Both the position numbers and the translations under genes were made by a program. Below the pieces are notes generated by a model. The model saw only the letters and a program-made list of their open reading frames with translations, did not search any database and was not told where the DNA came from. Positions 24,648 to 32,517 of a DNA stretch of 32,517 nt are shown piece after piece. Position 1 is the first letter of the stretch. Each line of letters opens with the position of its first letter. Origin of the DNA: Novacetimonas hansenii JCM 7643 (GTDB lineage: Bacteria > Pseudomonadota > Alphaproteobacteria > Acetobacterales > Acetobacteraceae); assembly GCF_000964405.1 (NCBI RefSeq), contig NZ_BANE01000091.1:1-32517 (forward strand). The letters are read 5' to 3'.

Positions 24648-24973
24648 TCAATTTTGAAACCCTGTGCATCAGGGTGGGTGGCGTTCCCGCGGACGAGATC
24701 CAGCACTGGATCGACAGTGAATGGCTGCGTCCCGAAGGTGCGCCCGGCCATTACCTGTTCCGTGAGATTGACGAGGCCCGGGCCATCCTGATCCGCGAAC
24801 TGCGCCATGACCTTGGCGTGAACGAGGAAGGGGTGCCCATCGTGCTGTCGCTGCTCGATCAGCTTTATGCTTCGCGCCGCCAGATGCTGCGCCTGCGTGA
24901 GGCATTGAGCATCCCGCGTGAAAATGAACTGCGCAGCAAGTTGCGTGGCCTTATGGGCATGATGCCAGACTGA
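24644..24973 (+). CDS. cbpM: CbpM-like chaperone modulator
   Basis: A 109-residue protein of the CbpM/MerR-like HTH fold family ([25 protein letters not shown], helical C-terminal half). In E. coli, CbpM binds the J domain of CbpA and blocks its action on DnaK. Here it overlaps the cbpA-like stop codon by 4 bp and follows it directly, the standard arrangement, so the two are translationally coupled. The stop lies in the first of four tandem 14-bp units. Confidence 0.88.
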   Translation: MINFETLCIRVGGVPADEIQHWIDSEWLRPEGAPGHYLFREIDEARAILIRELRHDLGVNEEGVPIVLSLLDQLYASRRQMLRLREALSIPRENELRSKLRGLMGMMPD

Positions 24974-25016
24974 AGATGCCAGACTGAGGATGTCCGGCTG
25001 AAGATGCCGGACTGAA
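24961..25016 (+). repeat. four tandem 14-bp units spanning the cbpM stop codon
   Basis: GATGCCAGACTGAA is followed by GATGCCAGACTGAG, GATGTCCGGCTGAA and GATGCCGGACTGAA, starting at 24961, 24975, 24989 and 25003. Each unit ends in a TGA. The first TGA (24971-24973) is the cbpM stop; the others add stops in other frames. The units share most positions, which suggests slipped-strand expansion. Confidence 0.9.
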
Positions 25017-25057
25017 GGTGAAAGCCCGGTCGCGTGGATATATTGCCGCGCGGATAT

Positions 25058-25102
25058 ATGAAAAAACCCCGGCCGTGCGATGCATGGCCGGGGTTTTTTC
25101 AT
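25058..25102. terminator. bidirectional terminator between convergent genes
   Basis: A perfect 17-bp pair, ATGAAAAAACCCCGGCC (25058-25074) with its complement (25086-25102), around an 11-nt loop. A runs precede and T runs follow the GC-rich stem on both strands, so it ends cbpM transcription rightward and the small secreted protein gene leftward. Confidence 0.92.
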
Positions 25103-25177
25103 GGTGGGGCCGGGCTGTGTGGCATGGGGCATCCCCATATGCCGCCCCCCGCCCGGTTGCGGAAATGTCCGCGATGT

Positions 25178-25609
25178 TCAGTCCGCGCGGCTGAGTGGCA
25201 GGTTCATGACCTGTCCAGCTTTCTTGCCCTTCATCTTGAGGAGCGCGCTGTTCTGGGAGGTCAGGGTGAAGCTGACTTCCGGGTCGTCATTGACGGAATG
25301 CAGTGTCGTGCCATCAACCTGGCGCAGGATGAATGTGCGCCCGACAAGGCCTGTCAGTTTCTCCAGCGGTGCGGGCAGTTTCAGTTCCAGCGGCGTGACG
25401 CCCCCGGATGCCTTGCCCGCCGTGATCGTCAGCGGCGCAAGCCCCAGGGATGACCATGGCCCAAGAAAGTCGGCCACGGGATGGGCCGCCTGCGTGGCCT
25501 CCGGCGCGGGGGCAGTGGCGGCGGCGGGGGCAGCGAGGGCCTGCGTCCCGGTCGCCAGCAGGCCCGAAAGCACGAGGGCGGAGGCGGCAATGCGAAGTGG
25601 CTTTGTCAT
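25178..25609 (-). CDS. secreted protein of unknown function
   Basis: A 143-residue protein with a signal peptide (KPLRIAASALVLSGLLATG, likely cleaved at ALAAP). A short Ala/Pro linker and a mature domain of about 95 residues with no Cys and several Lys follow. The domain ends LKMKGKKAGQVMNLPLSRAD. No motif is recognised. The ATG at 25609 starts the signal peptide; a longer frame to 25738 runs into AT-rich upstream DNA. It is divergent from the acetolactate decarboxylase gene and convergent with cbpM. Confidence 0.7.
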   Translation of the reverse strand: MTKPLRIAASALVLSGLLATGTQALAAPAAATAPAPEATQAAHPVADFLGPWSSLGLAPLTITAGKASGGVTPLELKLPAPLEKLTGLVGRTFILRQVDGTTLHSVNDDPEVSFTLTSQNSALLKMKGKKAGQVMNLPLSRAD

Positions 25610-25749
25610 CAGGTATCCAGTTTCCAATAACGTTATGCCCCAACAATGGCGGGCGCGCGGCCATCGGGCAAGGCGGGATGTCCGCCCCGGCGGGAATGGC
25701 CGCACGGCCCATGGCGTGAATATTTCGCATGCCGTCATTCATGATGGGA

Positions 25750-25768
25750 AAAATATCGCGAATATTTT
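25750..25768. repeat. AT-rich palindrome in the alsD/secreted-protein spacer
   Basis: AAAATAT and ATATTTT pair perfectly around CGCGA. The half-site GAATATTT also appears 41 bp to the left (25718-25725). Both lie in the divergent spacer 25610-25979, which holds no gene, so this may be a regulator site. Confidence 0.35.
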
Positions 25769-25836
25769 GTTTTTACATGGGTTATGCCTGCGCGTCGTGC
25801 ATATCCCGATGCCGGGACGGCAAAGATAGGGGGCGA

Positions 25837-25870
25837 TATGCCATATGTTTCATATATGGAAAATGGCATA
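25837..25870. promoter_or_regulatory. nested palindrome upstream of acetolactate decarboxylase
   Basis: An outer pair, TATGCCAT (25837-25844) and ATGGCATA (25863-25870), encloses an inner pair, CCATAT (25841-25846) and ATATGG (25854-25859). It lies about 110 bp upstream of the start, ahead of an AT-rich stretch that could hold the -10. It looks like an operator with two overlapping dyads. Acetoin genes in other bacteria are often under LysR-type control, but no such gene is in this window. Confidence 0.45.
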
Positions 25871-25979
25871 AATATATATTGGACGATTGGGTCGGGCTGC
25901 CTCACCATCTGCGCACATAAGGAATTATCCGGTGTCCGGCCCGCAGGCGGCCGCCGTGATCTGATGCGGGAGACATGGT

Positions 25980-26768
25980 TTGAAATTCAGATGCCAATCG
26001 GTCGGTGAGATCGAGTCCCGGTCCGGCGCACTGGGTGGTGGCGCCGGTCTCGGCCCCCGTCGCAACAGGCTATACCAGACGTCCACCATGGCGGCGCTGC
26101 TTGATGCGGTCTATGACGGTGAAACCACGCTTGATGAACTTCTGGTGCATGGCAATTTCGGCCTTGGCACCTTCAACGCCCTTGATGGCGAGATGATCGT
26201 CAATGACAGCGTCGTCCACCAGTTCCGTGCCGACGGGCAGGCCGGGCGCGTGCCGGGTTCGCTCAAGACACCGTTCGCCTGCGTCACCTTTTTCCAACCG
26301 GAAAAGGAATATGTGATCGACACGCCGTGCGACAAGGACGCGTTCGAGGAGATCGTCAACCGCCTGGTGGACAATCCCAACCTGTTCGCCGCCGTGCGCT
26401 TTACCGGCCTGTTTGAAAAGGTGGAGACACGCACCGTCTTCTGCCAGTGCCATCCCTATCCCCCGATGCTGGATGTGGTCAGCCGCCAGCCCACGATGCA
26501 GCTTGGCTCATCATCCGGCACGATGCTCGGCTTTCGCACGCCGCCCTATATGCAGGGGGTCAATGTCGCGGGTTATCACCTGCATTTCCTGACCGAGGAC
26601 GGAAAGCGTGGTGGCCATGTGACCGATTACCGTGTCCGTCAGGGGCGGCTGGAGGTCGGGATCATTTCCGACGTTGAAATCCAGCTTCCGCGTACCGAAC
26701 AGTTCGCAAAGGCGAACCTGACGCCTGAAAATATCCATGAGGCCATTCGCGTGGCAGAAGGCGGTTAA
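25980..26768 (+). CDS. budA: alpha-acetolactate decarboxylase
   Basis: Decarboxylates (S)-2-acetolactate to (R)-acetoin. The 262-residue protein matches the AlsD/BudA family: LYQTSTMAALLDAVYDGE, GNFGLGTFNALDGE with E71, R151 in the VETRTV segment, and the zinc ligands H200, H202 and H213 in YHLHFLTEDGKRGGHVTDY. It starts at TTG 25980, where GGGAG lies about nine bases upstream; the first internal ATG (26088) would remove conserved residues. The catabolic acetolactate synthase gene follows 93 bp downstream, which makes the function firm and an operon likely. Confidence 0.93.
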   Translation: MKFRCQSVGEIESRSGALGGGAGLGPRRNRLYQTSTMAALLDAVYDGETTLDELLVHGNFGLGTFNALDGEMIVNDSVVHQFRADGQAGRVPGSLKTPFACVTFFQPEKEYVIDTPCDKDAFEEIVNRLVDNPNLFAAVRFTGLFEKVETRTVFCQCHPYPPMLDVVSRQPTMQLGSSSGTMLGFRTPPYMQGVNVAGYHLHFLTEDGKRGGHVTDYRVRQGRLEVGIISDVEIQLPRTEQFAKANLTPENIHEAIRVAEGG

Positions 26769-26861
26769 GGCAGGGTTTTACCCCACCTTTTACTGTATTA
26801 CCCGTAAATTGCGCCCCACCATGCTTGGGCCGGGCGCACCCGTTACAGGAATAACGGTCAT

Positions 26862-28553
26862 ATGACAGACAAGGCAGGATCGGCCACCACGCAGTGTGGG
26901 GCCGACATGATTGTGCGCAACCTGGTTGAACATGGCGTGACCCATGTATTCGGCATCCCCGGGGCAAAGGTTGACCGCCTGTTTGATGCGCTGGTGGATT
27001 CCCCGATCGAGACGGTTGTAACCCGCCATGAACAGAACGCGGCCTTCATCGCGGGGGGCATCGGGCGCATTACGGGCCGTGCGGGTATCGCCATCGCGAC
27101 ATCGGGGCCGGGGGCGTCGAATTTCGTGACCGGCCTTGCCACCGCCAATTCGGAAGGCGACCCGGTGCTGGCGATCGGTGGCGCGGTAAAGCTGGCGGAT
27201 CGGCTGAAGCTGACGCACCAGAGCATGGACACCGTCGCCCTGTTCCAGCCGATTACGAAATACAGCGCGGAAATCACATCGCCCAACGCGGTGTCCGAAG
27301 TGGTGGCCAACGCCCTGCGCTTTGCAGAGCAGGGGCGCCCCGGGGCCTCGTTCGTCAGCACGCCCATGGACATCCTGTCGATGCCGGCTTCCGGCCCGGT
27401 GCTGGCGGGGCGTCCACTGCCCGATGCGGGGGGCGCCGCCGACGATGCCGTGACAGAGGCCGCCGCCCTGATTGAAAAGGCCCGGCGCCCGGTCATCCTG
27501 CTTGGCCTGCTTGCCAGCCGTCCCGATGTGGCGCAGGCCGTGCGGGGCCTGATCGCACGGGCGGGTGTGCCGGTCATCGGCACCTATCAGGCGGCGGGCG
27601 CGGTCTCGCACGATCTTGCCGACCGTTTCGGCGGTCGCGTCGGCCTGTTTCGCAACCAGCCGGGCGATCGGTTGCTGCATGAGGCCGATGTCGTCATCTC
27701 CATCGGTTACAACCCGATCGAATATGACCCGTGGTTGTGGAATGTCGATGACGCGCGCCGTATCGTCCATGTCGATGTGGTGGCGGCCGAACTCGACACC
27801 CATTACGTGCCTGCGGTTGAACTGATCGGTAATGTCGCAGCCAGTGTGGCGGCGCTGACGGCAAAGGTGGGCAGGCTGGCGCGCGCGACCACGCTTGAGG
27901 AAATTCTGGGCGATTACCATGCCAAGCGTCGTGGCGACCTGCTGGAAGCCCGCAGCACCAGCAACACGGCGGTCCATCCGTTGCAGATCGTGCGTGAACT
28001 TGAAAAAGTCGTGACGCCGGATGTGACGATGTGCCTTGACATGGGGACGTTCCACATCTGGCTGGCGCGTTACCTGCTGTCGTTCCGTGCGCGTCAGATG
28101 CTGATCAGCAATGGGCAGCAGACGATGGGCGTCGGCCTGCCATGGGCGATCGCGGCAAGCCTGCTTAACCCGGCGCAGAAGGTCATTTCCGTATCCGGTG
28201 ATGGCGGGTTCATGATGTCGTGCATGGAACTGGAAACGGCGGTGCGGCTGAAATGCAACCTTGTCCATCTGGTCTGGGTTGATCAGCAGTACAATATGGT
28301 CGAAATGCAGGAACGCAAGAAATATGGCCGTGGGTCGGGCGTGGATTTCGGGCCGGTCGATTTTGCGATGTTCGCGCGTTCATGCGGCGCGCGGGGCATT
28401 ACGATCCGCAGTGCCGATGAAATCGCAGGTGCGCTGCGCACGGCGATGGAGGCCGAAGGGCCGGTCGTCATTTCCATTCCGGTTGATTATTCGCACAACC
28501 ACCTGCTGATGCAGCCATTGGCGCGCCTGGGCGAAACATCGGCCGCCGCCTGA
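26862..28553 (+). CDS. alsS: catabolic alpha-acetolactate synthase
   Basis: Condenses two pyruvate molecules to 2-acetolactate with thiamine diphosphate and Mg2+. The 563-residue protein has catalytic E57 in TRHEQNAAFIAGG, the central domain, and the thiamine-binding segment starting SGDGGFMMSCMELE near 440-470. The VWVDQQYNMVEMQE continuation and lack of a separate regulatory-subunit gene point to the AlsS/BudB type used for acetoin, not the anabolic IlvB. AGGA lies 11 bp before the ATG. A terminator hairpin sits directly after the stop. With the preceding decarboxylase it converts excess pyruvate into neutral acetoin. Confidence 0.95.
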   Translation: MTDKAGSATTQCGADMIVRNLVEHGVTHVFGIPGAKVDRLFDALVDSPIETVVTRHEQNAAFIAGGIGRITGRAGIAIATSGPGASNFVTGLATANSEGDPVLAIGGAVKLADRLKLTHQSMDTVALFQPITKYSAEITSPNAVSEVVANALRFAEQGRPGASFVSTPMDILSMPASGPVLAGRPLPDAGGAADDAVTEAAALIEKARRPVILLGLLASRPDVAQAVRGLIARAGVPVIGTYQAAGAVSHDLADRFGGRVGLFRNQPGDRLLHEADVVISIGYNPIEYDPWLWNVDDARRIVHVDVVAAELDTHYVPAVELIGNVAASVAALTAKVGRLARATTLEEILGDYHAKRRGDLLEARSTSNTAVHPLQIVRELEKVVTPDVTMCLDMGTFHIWLARYLLSFRARQMLISNGQQTMGVGLPWAIAASLLNPAQKVISVSGDGGFMMSCMELETAVRLKCNLVHLVWVDQQYNMVEMQERKKYGRGSGVDFGPVDFAMFARSCGARGITIRSADEIAGALRTAMEAEGPVVISIPVDYSHNHLLMQPLARLGETSAAA

Positions 28554-28555
28554 TG

Positions 28556-28590
28556 CCGGTTTCCATGGACATGGAAAACCGGTGTTTTAT
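28556..28590 (+). terminator. rho-independent terminator after alsS
   Basis: CCGGTTTCCATG (28556-28567) pairs with CATGGAAAACCGG (28570-28582) with a single bulge, and is followed by TGTTTTAT. It starts 2 bp after the alsS stop and separates budA-alsS from dld. Confidence 0.75.
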
Positions 28591-28712
28591 ACCTGTCCGC
28601 GCATGTGCCGGACGTGGCACACTGCATGATGTGCCTGCGTTCGCGCACCGGCCTTTCGATATTGGGGGGGCGTGTGCGTGGCGCATGTACAGGATGGGAG
28701 ATTTCAAGAAGA

Positions 28713-30440
28713 ATGCTGACAATGGCGCATGATACATCCGCACCCACAGGGCAGTTGATCGACACGTTCCGCACGATTGTGGGCGACGCGCATGTCCTGA
28801 CCGATCCCGGCGCCACGCTGGCCTTTCGCCGGGGGTTCCGCTTTGGGCAGGGGCGCGCCCTTGCCGTGGTGCGTCCCGGCACGCTGGTGGAACAATGGCG
28901 CGTGCTGCAGGCCTGTGTAAAGGCGGGCGTGATCGTCATCATGCAGGCCGCCAATACCGGCCTGACGGGGGGATCGACCCCGGATGGCGACAAATATGAC
29001 CGTGACGTCGTCATCGTCAACAGCATGCGCATGCGCACCATCCACCTGATTGGTGGGGGAAAGCAGGTCGTCTGCCTGCCGGGTGCGACCCTCGATCAAC
29101 TCGAAGGTATGCTCCAGCCATTGGGGCGGGAGCCGCATTCGGTGATCGGTTCGTCATGCATCGGCGCCTCCGTCTTTGGCGGGGTCAGCAACAATTCCGG
29201 TGGCGCGCTGGTGCGCCGTGGCCCGGCCTATACCGACATGGCGCTGTATGCGCAGGTCGATGCGGCTGGGGACCTGCACCTGGTCAACCATCTTGGCATC
29301 GACCTTGGCACCGATGCGGAAGACATCCTGGCCCGCGCCGAACAGGGCGCATTCCCCGACGCCAGCATCAACTGGAACGCCGGGCGTGGGCATGATGATG
29401 ATTATGCGCGCCATGTGCGCGATATCGATGCCGATACCCCCGCGCGTTATAATGCCGATCTGCGTCGCCTGCACGAAGGGTCGGGCTGTGCCGGGCATCT
29501 GGGCCTGTTCGCCGTGCGCCTTGATACGTTCGAGGCGGAAAAGAATCCCGTCGTCTTCTATATCGGCACGAACCAGACCGACGTGCTTGAGGATGTGCGC
29601 CGCCATGTGCTGGGTGCGTTTTCCGAACTGCCGATCGCGGGGGAATACCTGCATCGTGATGCGTTCAACATCGCGGAAAAATACGGCAAGGACACGTTCC
29701 TTGTCATTCGCATGCTGGGCACGCGGCGGCTGCCCGCGCTGTTTGCGATGAAGGCCAGGTTCGATCGCCTGTTTGACCGCATGGGGTTCATGCCGTCGCA
29801 CTTTACCGACCGGTTCATGCAGTTCATGAGCCATTTTTTCCCCAACCATCTGCCCCGTCGGATGCGTGATTACCGCGACCGCTTTGCCCATCACCTGATG
29901 CTCAAGGTCAGTGCATCCGGCGCGCAGGAGGCCCGTGACTTCCTGAACAGTCATTTCGCGCAGCATGAGGGCGAATTTTTCGAATGCACCCCTGACGAAG
30001 GGGCAAAGGCGTTCCTCCACCGCTTTGCCGCGGCAGGTGCGGCCGTGCGGTATCGTGCGGTCCATCCCCGCACGACAGAGGATATCGTCGCCCTTGACGT
30101 CGCATTGCGCCGTAACGACCGCGAATGGTTCGAGGTCCTGCCTGAGGAGATCGACCGCGAAATCATCGTAAAGCTGTATTACGGGCATTTCCTGTGCCAC
30201 GTGATGCATCAGGATTACGTGGTGCGCAAAGGCAATGACTGCATGGACCTTGAACACCGCATGCTGCCGTTGCTGGACCGTCGTGGGGCGCGTTACCCGG
30301 CGGAACATAATTTCGGTCATCTGTATGCCGCACCCGACGACGTGCGCGCCCATTACCAGCAGCTTGACCCGTGCAACTGTTTTAACCCCGGTATCGGACA
30401 GGCGACCAAGCGCAGGAACTGGGTCGCCGAAAGCGTCTAG
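28713..30440 (+). CDS. dld: quinone-dependent D-lactate dehydrogenase (Dld)
   Basis: Oxidises D-lactate to pyruvate and passes electrons to ubiquinone at the inner face of the membrane. The 575-residue FAD protein, close to E. coli Dld in length (571), has the PCMH-type FAD domain with NTGLTGGS (81-88) and SVIGSSCIGASVFGGVSNNSGG, then the membrane-binding Dld domain with EHRMLPLLDRRGARYPAEHN and CFNPGIGQATKR near the end. Two ATGs (28713 and 28722) are plausible starts; a GGGAG and an AAGAAG lie upstream. Its product feeds the flanking alsS and pdc genes, so lactate can go to acetoin or acetaldehyde. Confidence 0.94.
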   Translation: MLTMAHDTSAPTGQLIDTFRTIVGDAHVLTDPGATLAFRRGFRFGQGRALAVVRPGTLVEQWRVLQACVKAGVIVIMQAANTGLTGGSTPDGDKYDRDVVIVNSMRMRTIHLIGGGKQVVCLPGATLDQLEGMLQPLGREPHSVIGSSCIGASVFGGVSNNSGGALVRRGPAYTDMALYAQVDAAGDLHLVNHLGIDLGTDAEDILARAEQGAFPDASINWNAGRGHDDDYARHVRDIDADTPARYNADLRRLHEGSGCAGHLGLFAVRLDTFEAEKNPVVFYIGTNQTDVLEDVRRHVLGAFSELPIAGEYLHRDAFNIAEKYGKDTFLVIRMLGTRRLPALFAMKARFDRLFDRMGFMPSHFTDRFMQFMSHFFPNHLPRRMRDYRDRFAHHLMLKVSASGAQEARDFLNSHFAQHEGEFFECTPDEGAKAFLHRFAAAGAAVRYRAVHPRTTEDIVALDVALRRNDREWFEVLPEEIDREIIVKLYYGHFLCHVMHQDYVVRKGNDCMDLEHRMLPLLDRRGARYPAEHNFGHLYAAPDDVRAHYQQLDPCNCFNPGIGQATKRRNWVAESV

Positions 30441-30680
30441 AGCTTTTCCCCCGAAAACCGGTTCGGTGAAAATGCTCCAGTTTACTGTTTTTACGGGCAT
30501 TTTTACCTGTTTGAAGGCGCGTATTCAAACAGGATCCGCCCTAGCGCCCCGCCGGGCCAGAGGTTCGTTCACAGCGGTATGTCGGGGGTGTGTTTCCGGG
30601 CATTGCATTTTTAAAAAAATGATGTCCTTTGTGGATTTTTAAAAAGCTTTCACCAGAAAATCCTATGGTTTTCTGGTGAA
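30437..30680. repeat. three hairpins in the dld-pdc gap
   Basis: This covers most of the 322-bp gap (30441-30762). First is an imperfect palindrome of the GAGC-TTTTC / GAAAATGCTC type (30440-30477) touching the dld stop. Second is CCTGTTTGAA (30506-30515) with TTCAAACAGG (30524-30533). Third is TTCACCAGAAAA (30649-30660) with TTTTCTGGTGAA (30669-30680). The sequence AAAAAGCTTTCACCAGAAAA resembles a decayed minus-strand copy of the two-hairpin repeat family. Confidence 0.75.
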
Positions 30681-30699
30681 TGTTTGTCCTGGAACATTC
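30678..30699. promoter_or_regulatory. inverted repeat upstream of pdc
   Basis: GAATGTT (30678-30684) and AACATTC (30693-30699) are separated by 8 bp, about 65 bp upstream of the pdc start. A TATCAT at 30720-30725 is a possible -10. It overlaps the last base pairs of the preceding hairpin. Confidence 0.3.
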
Positions 30700-30762
30700 T
30701 TCCTCATGGCCGCATGACCTATCATGGGGCCATCTGCAATAAAAATACGGAGGGATACGAAC

Positions 30763-32457
30763 ATGGCCTATACTGTCGGACATTACCTAGGCGAGCGCCT
30801 TGCCCAGATCGGGCTGAAGGATCATTTCGCGGTCGCGGGGGATTACAACCTTGTCCTGCTTGACCAGCTTCTGGAAATTGACGGGCTGCGGCAGGTTTAT
30901 TGCTGCAATGAACTCAATTGCGGGTTCAGCGCCGAAGGCTATGCCCGTGCGAATGGCGCGGGTGCCGCCGTCGTGACCTTCAGTGTCGGTGCATTGTCGG
31001 CGCTGAATGCGATTGGCGGGGCATATGCCGAAAACCTGCCGGTCATCCTGATTTCGGGGGCACCCAATTCGAACGATCATGGCAGCGGGCATATCCTGCA
31101 CCATACGATCGGCACGCCGGATTATTCCTATCAGATCGAAATTGCAAAACGCCTGACCTGTGCTGCGGTGTCCATCACCTCCGCGACGGAGGCGCCGGCC
31201 CTGATCGACCATGCGATCCGCACGGCCCTGCGGGAGAAGAAGCCCGCCTATATCGAAATCGCATGCAATGTCGCCGCCCAGCCCTGCGCCCGGCCCGGCC
31301 CGGCCAGTGCGGTACTGGCCGAGGTACCGTCCGACGCCACCAGCGTGGCGCAGGCGGTGGATGCACTGACCCGCTTCATCGACAGCCGCAAGAAGCCCGT
31401 GCTGCTGATCGGCAGTCGCGTGCGTGCCGCTGGCGCAGAGGCCGCGGCCATCCGCCTTGCCGATGTGCTGGGCTGTGCCGTGGCGACGATGGCTGCGGCC
31501 AAGAGCTTCTTCCCCGAAGATCATCCCGGCTATGTCGGCACGTTCTGGGGCGATGTCAGCAGCCCCGGCGTGCGGCAGATCTTTGACTGGTCGGATGGTA
31601 TCATCGCGCTGGCCCCGGTCTTTAATGATTATTCCACCGTGGGATGGACTGCATGGCCGCGTGGCGAAAATGTCGTGGTGGCGGATGGGCGGCATGTAAG
31701 TGTCGAAGGCGTGGCCTATGACGACATCCACCTGCGCGATGTGCTGGATGGTGTGACGAAAGCGTGGGGAACGCGCCCGAAAAAGGATGCGACGATCACG
31801 GAATTCCGCCGCATCCACAGGCCCGCAGCCCCGGTTGTGGCGGCCGATCCTGCCGCCCCGCTGGTGCGCGCGGAAATGGCGCGCCAGATCAGCGGCGTCC
31901 TGACACCGCAAACCAGCCTGATCGCGGAGACGGGGGATTCCTGGTTCAACGCCATTCAGATGAAGCTGCCGCATGGTGCGCGTGTGGAACTGGAGATGCA
32001 GTGGGGTCATATCGGCTGGTCTGTGCCCGCCACGTTCGGCTATGCCGTGGCGGAGCCCGAACGCCGCATCGTGCTGATGGTTGGTGACGGGTCGTTCCAG
32101 CTCACGGCGCAGGAAGTGGCGCAGATGGTGCGGCTGAAGCTGCCGGTTCTGATTTTCTTGGTCAATAATCGTGGCTATACCATCGAGGTGCAGATCCATG
32201 ATGGTCCGTATAACAACGTCAAGAACTGGGATTATGCGGGCCTGATGAAGGTCTTTAACGCCGAGGACGGCAAGGGCCTTGGCCTGAAGGCGACGACAGG
32301 CGCCGAACTTGCGCAGGCGATCGAAAAGGGGCTGGCCAATCGTGAAGGTCCGACCCTGATTGAATGCACCATTGATCGTGATGACTGCACCAGCGACCTG
32401 ATTTCATGGGGACGCCGCGTCGCAAACGCGAATGCCCGCCCACCCGAAGATCGGTAG
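30763..32457 (+). CDS. pdc: pyruvate decarboxylase
   Basis: Non-oxidatively decarboxylates pyruvate to acetaldehyde and CO2 with thiamine diphosphate and Mg2+. In 564 residues the catalytic set known from Zymomonas mobilis falls at the same numbers: D27, E50 ([15 protein letters not shown]) and H113-H114 ([10 protein letters not shown]). The thiamine motif [11 protein letters not shown] runs to NNRGYTIE with its catalytic Glu. This separates it from the nearby acetolactate synthase. GGAGGG eight bases before the ATG at 30763 supports the start over an in-frame ATG at 30724. In acetic acid bacteria, acetaldehyde is then oxidised to acetate. The stop lies 60 bp before the window edge. Confidence 0.96.
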   Translation: MAYTVGHYLGERLAQIGLKDHFAVAGDYNLVLLDQLLEIDGLRQVYCCNELNCGFSAEGYARANGAGAAVVTFSVGALSALNAIGGAYAENLPVILISGAPNSNDHGSGHILHHTIGTPDYSYQIEIAKRLTCAAVSITSATEAPALIDHAIRTALREKKPAYIEIACNVAAQPCARPGPASAVLAEVPSDATSVAQAVDALTRFIDSRKKPVLLIGSRVRAAGAEAAAIRLADVLGCAVATMAAAKSFFPEDHPGYVGTFWGDVSSPGVRQIFDWSDGIIALAPVFNDYSTVGWTAWPRGENVVVADGRHVSVEGVAYDDIHLRDVLDGVTKAWGTRPKKDATITEFRRIHRPAAPVVAADPAAPLVRAEMARQISGVLTPQTSLIAETGDSWFNAIQMKLPHGARVELEMQWGHIGWSVPATFGYAVAEPERRIVLMVGDGSFQLTAQEVAQMVRLKLPVLIFLVNNRGYTIEVQIHDGPYNNVKNWDYAGLMKVFNAEDGKGLGLKATTGAELAQAIEKGLANREGPTLIECTIDRDDCTSDLISWGRRVANANARPPEDR

Positions 32458-32478
32458 TTCAGGGTAGTTTTTGTTAAG

Positions 32479-32517
32479 AGCCTGATCCGAAAGTTTTTGA
32501 ACAATACCAGCCTGTTG
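32479..32517 (+). repeat. possible start of another repeat block, cut by the window edge
   Basis: GAGCCTGATCCGAAAGTTTTTGA resembles the GAGCCTGTTTGAAAAGT lead of the repeat family, which is why it is noted. Only 39 bp are visible, so the match is weak. Confidence 0.3.

Noticed and set aside
26790-28268. 492-codon minus-strand frame opposite alsS
   Set aside because: It is the shadow of a gene with full thiamine-enzyme motifs. Similar long antisense frames lie opposite pdc (30787-32199), dld (29154-30500) and the aldo/keto reductase gene (19964-21067), all without domains.

Overview
The window looks like chromosomal DNA of an acetic acid bacterium, most likely Komagataeibacter or a close Acetobacteraceae relative. 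The basis is high GC content, a hopanoid gene (hpnH), a bacterial pyruvate decarboxylase with Zymomonas-like catalytic residues, a catabolic acetolactate synthase/decarboxylase pair, a quinone-type D-lactate dehydrogenase, and alphaproteobacterial versions of several housekeeping genes. The genus is inferred from gene content; no database search was possible.

Left part (1-9.7 kb): the 5' end of an unidentified minus-strand gene, then hpnH with its terminator and a CNNM/CBS-domain membrane protein. A lytic transglycosylase and an atypical family-4 uracil-DNA glycosylase follow on the minus strand. Divergent from the glycosylase are a secreted TPR protein and ispE, which overlap by 4 bp.

Middle (9.7-19.8 kb): about 790 bp of non-coding DNA is filled with structured repeats. 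After it, all on the minus strand, come a short-chain dehydrogenase fold protein whose catalytic residues are replaced, a YqaA/DedA-type membrane protein, an OmpR/EnvZ-type two-component pair whose kinase has a Gly/Pro-rich sensor insert, a cysteine synthase and a LuxR-type regulator. A Hint-domain protein is divergent from that regulator and its 3' end overlaps a DUF2272 lipoprotein gene.

Right part (20-32.5 kb): an aldo/keto reductase, then a minus-strand pair of a CPA1 Na+/H+ antiporter and a small secreted protein. A cbpA-cbpM-like chaperone pair follows, converging on a small secreted protein gene across a bidirectional terminator. Last is a plus-strand pyruvate group: alsD/budA, alsS/budB, dld and pdc. 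Dld would make pyruvate from D-lactate. Pdc would send it to acetaldehyde (and on to acetate), and AlsS plus AlsD to acetoin. These genes carry hairpins between them and may be separate transcription units.

No tRNA, rRNA, CRISPR array, transposase or phage gene was seen. The least explained signals are the degenerate SDR, a family of two-hairpin intergenic repeats present in at least four copies, the altered motifs in the uracil-DNA glycosylase and the Hint protein, and the nested palindrome upstream of alsD.
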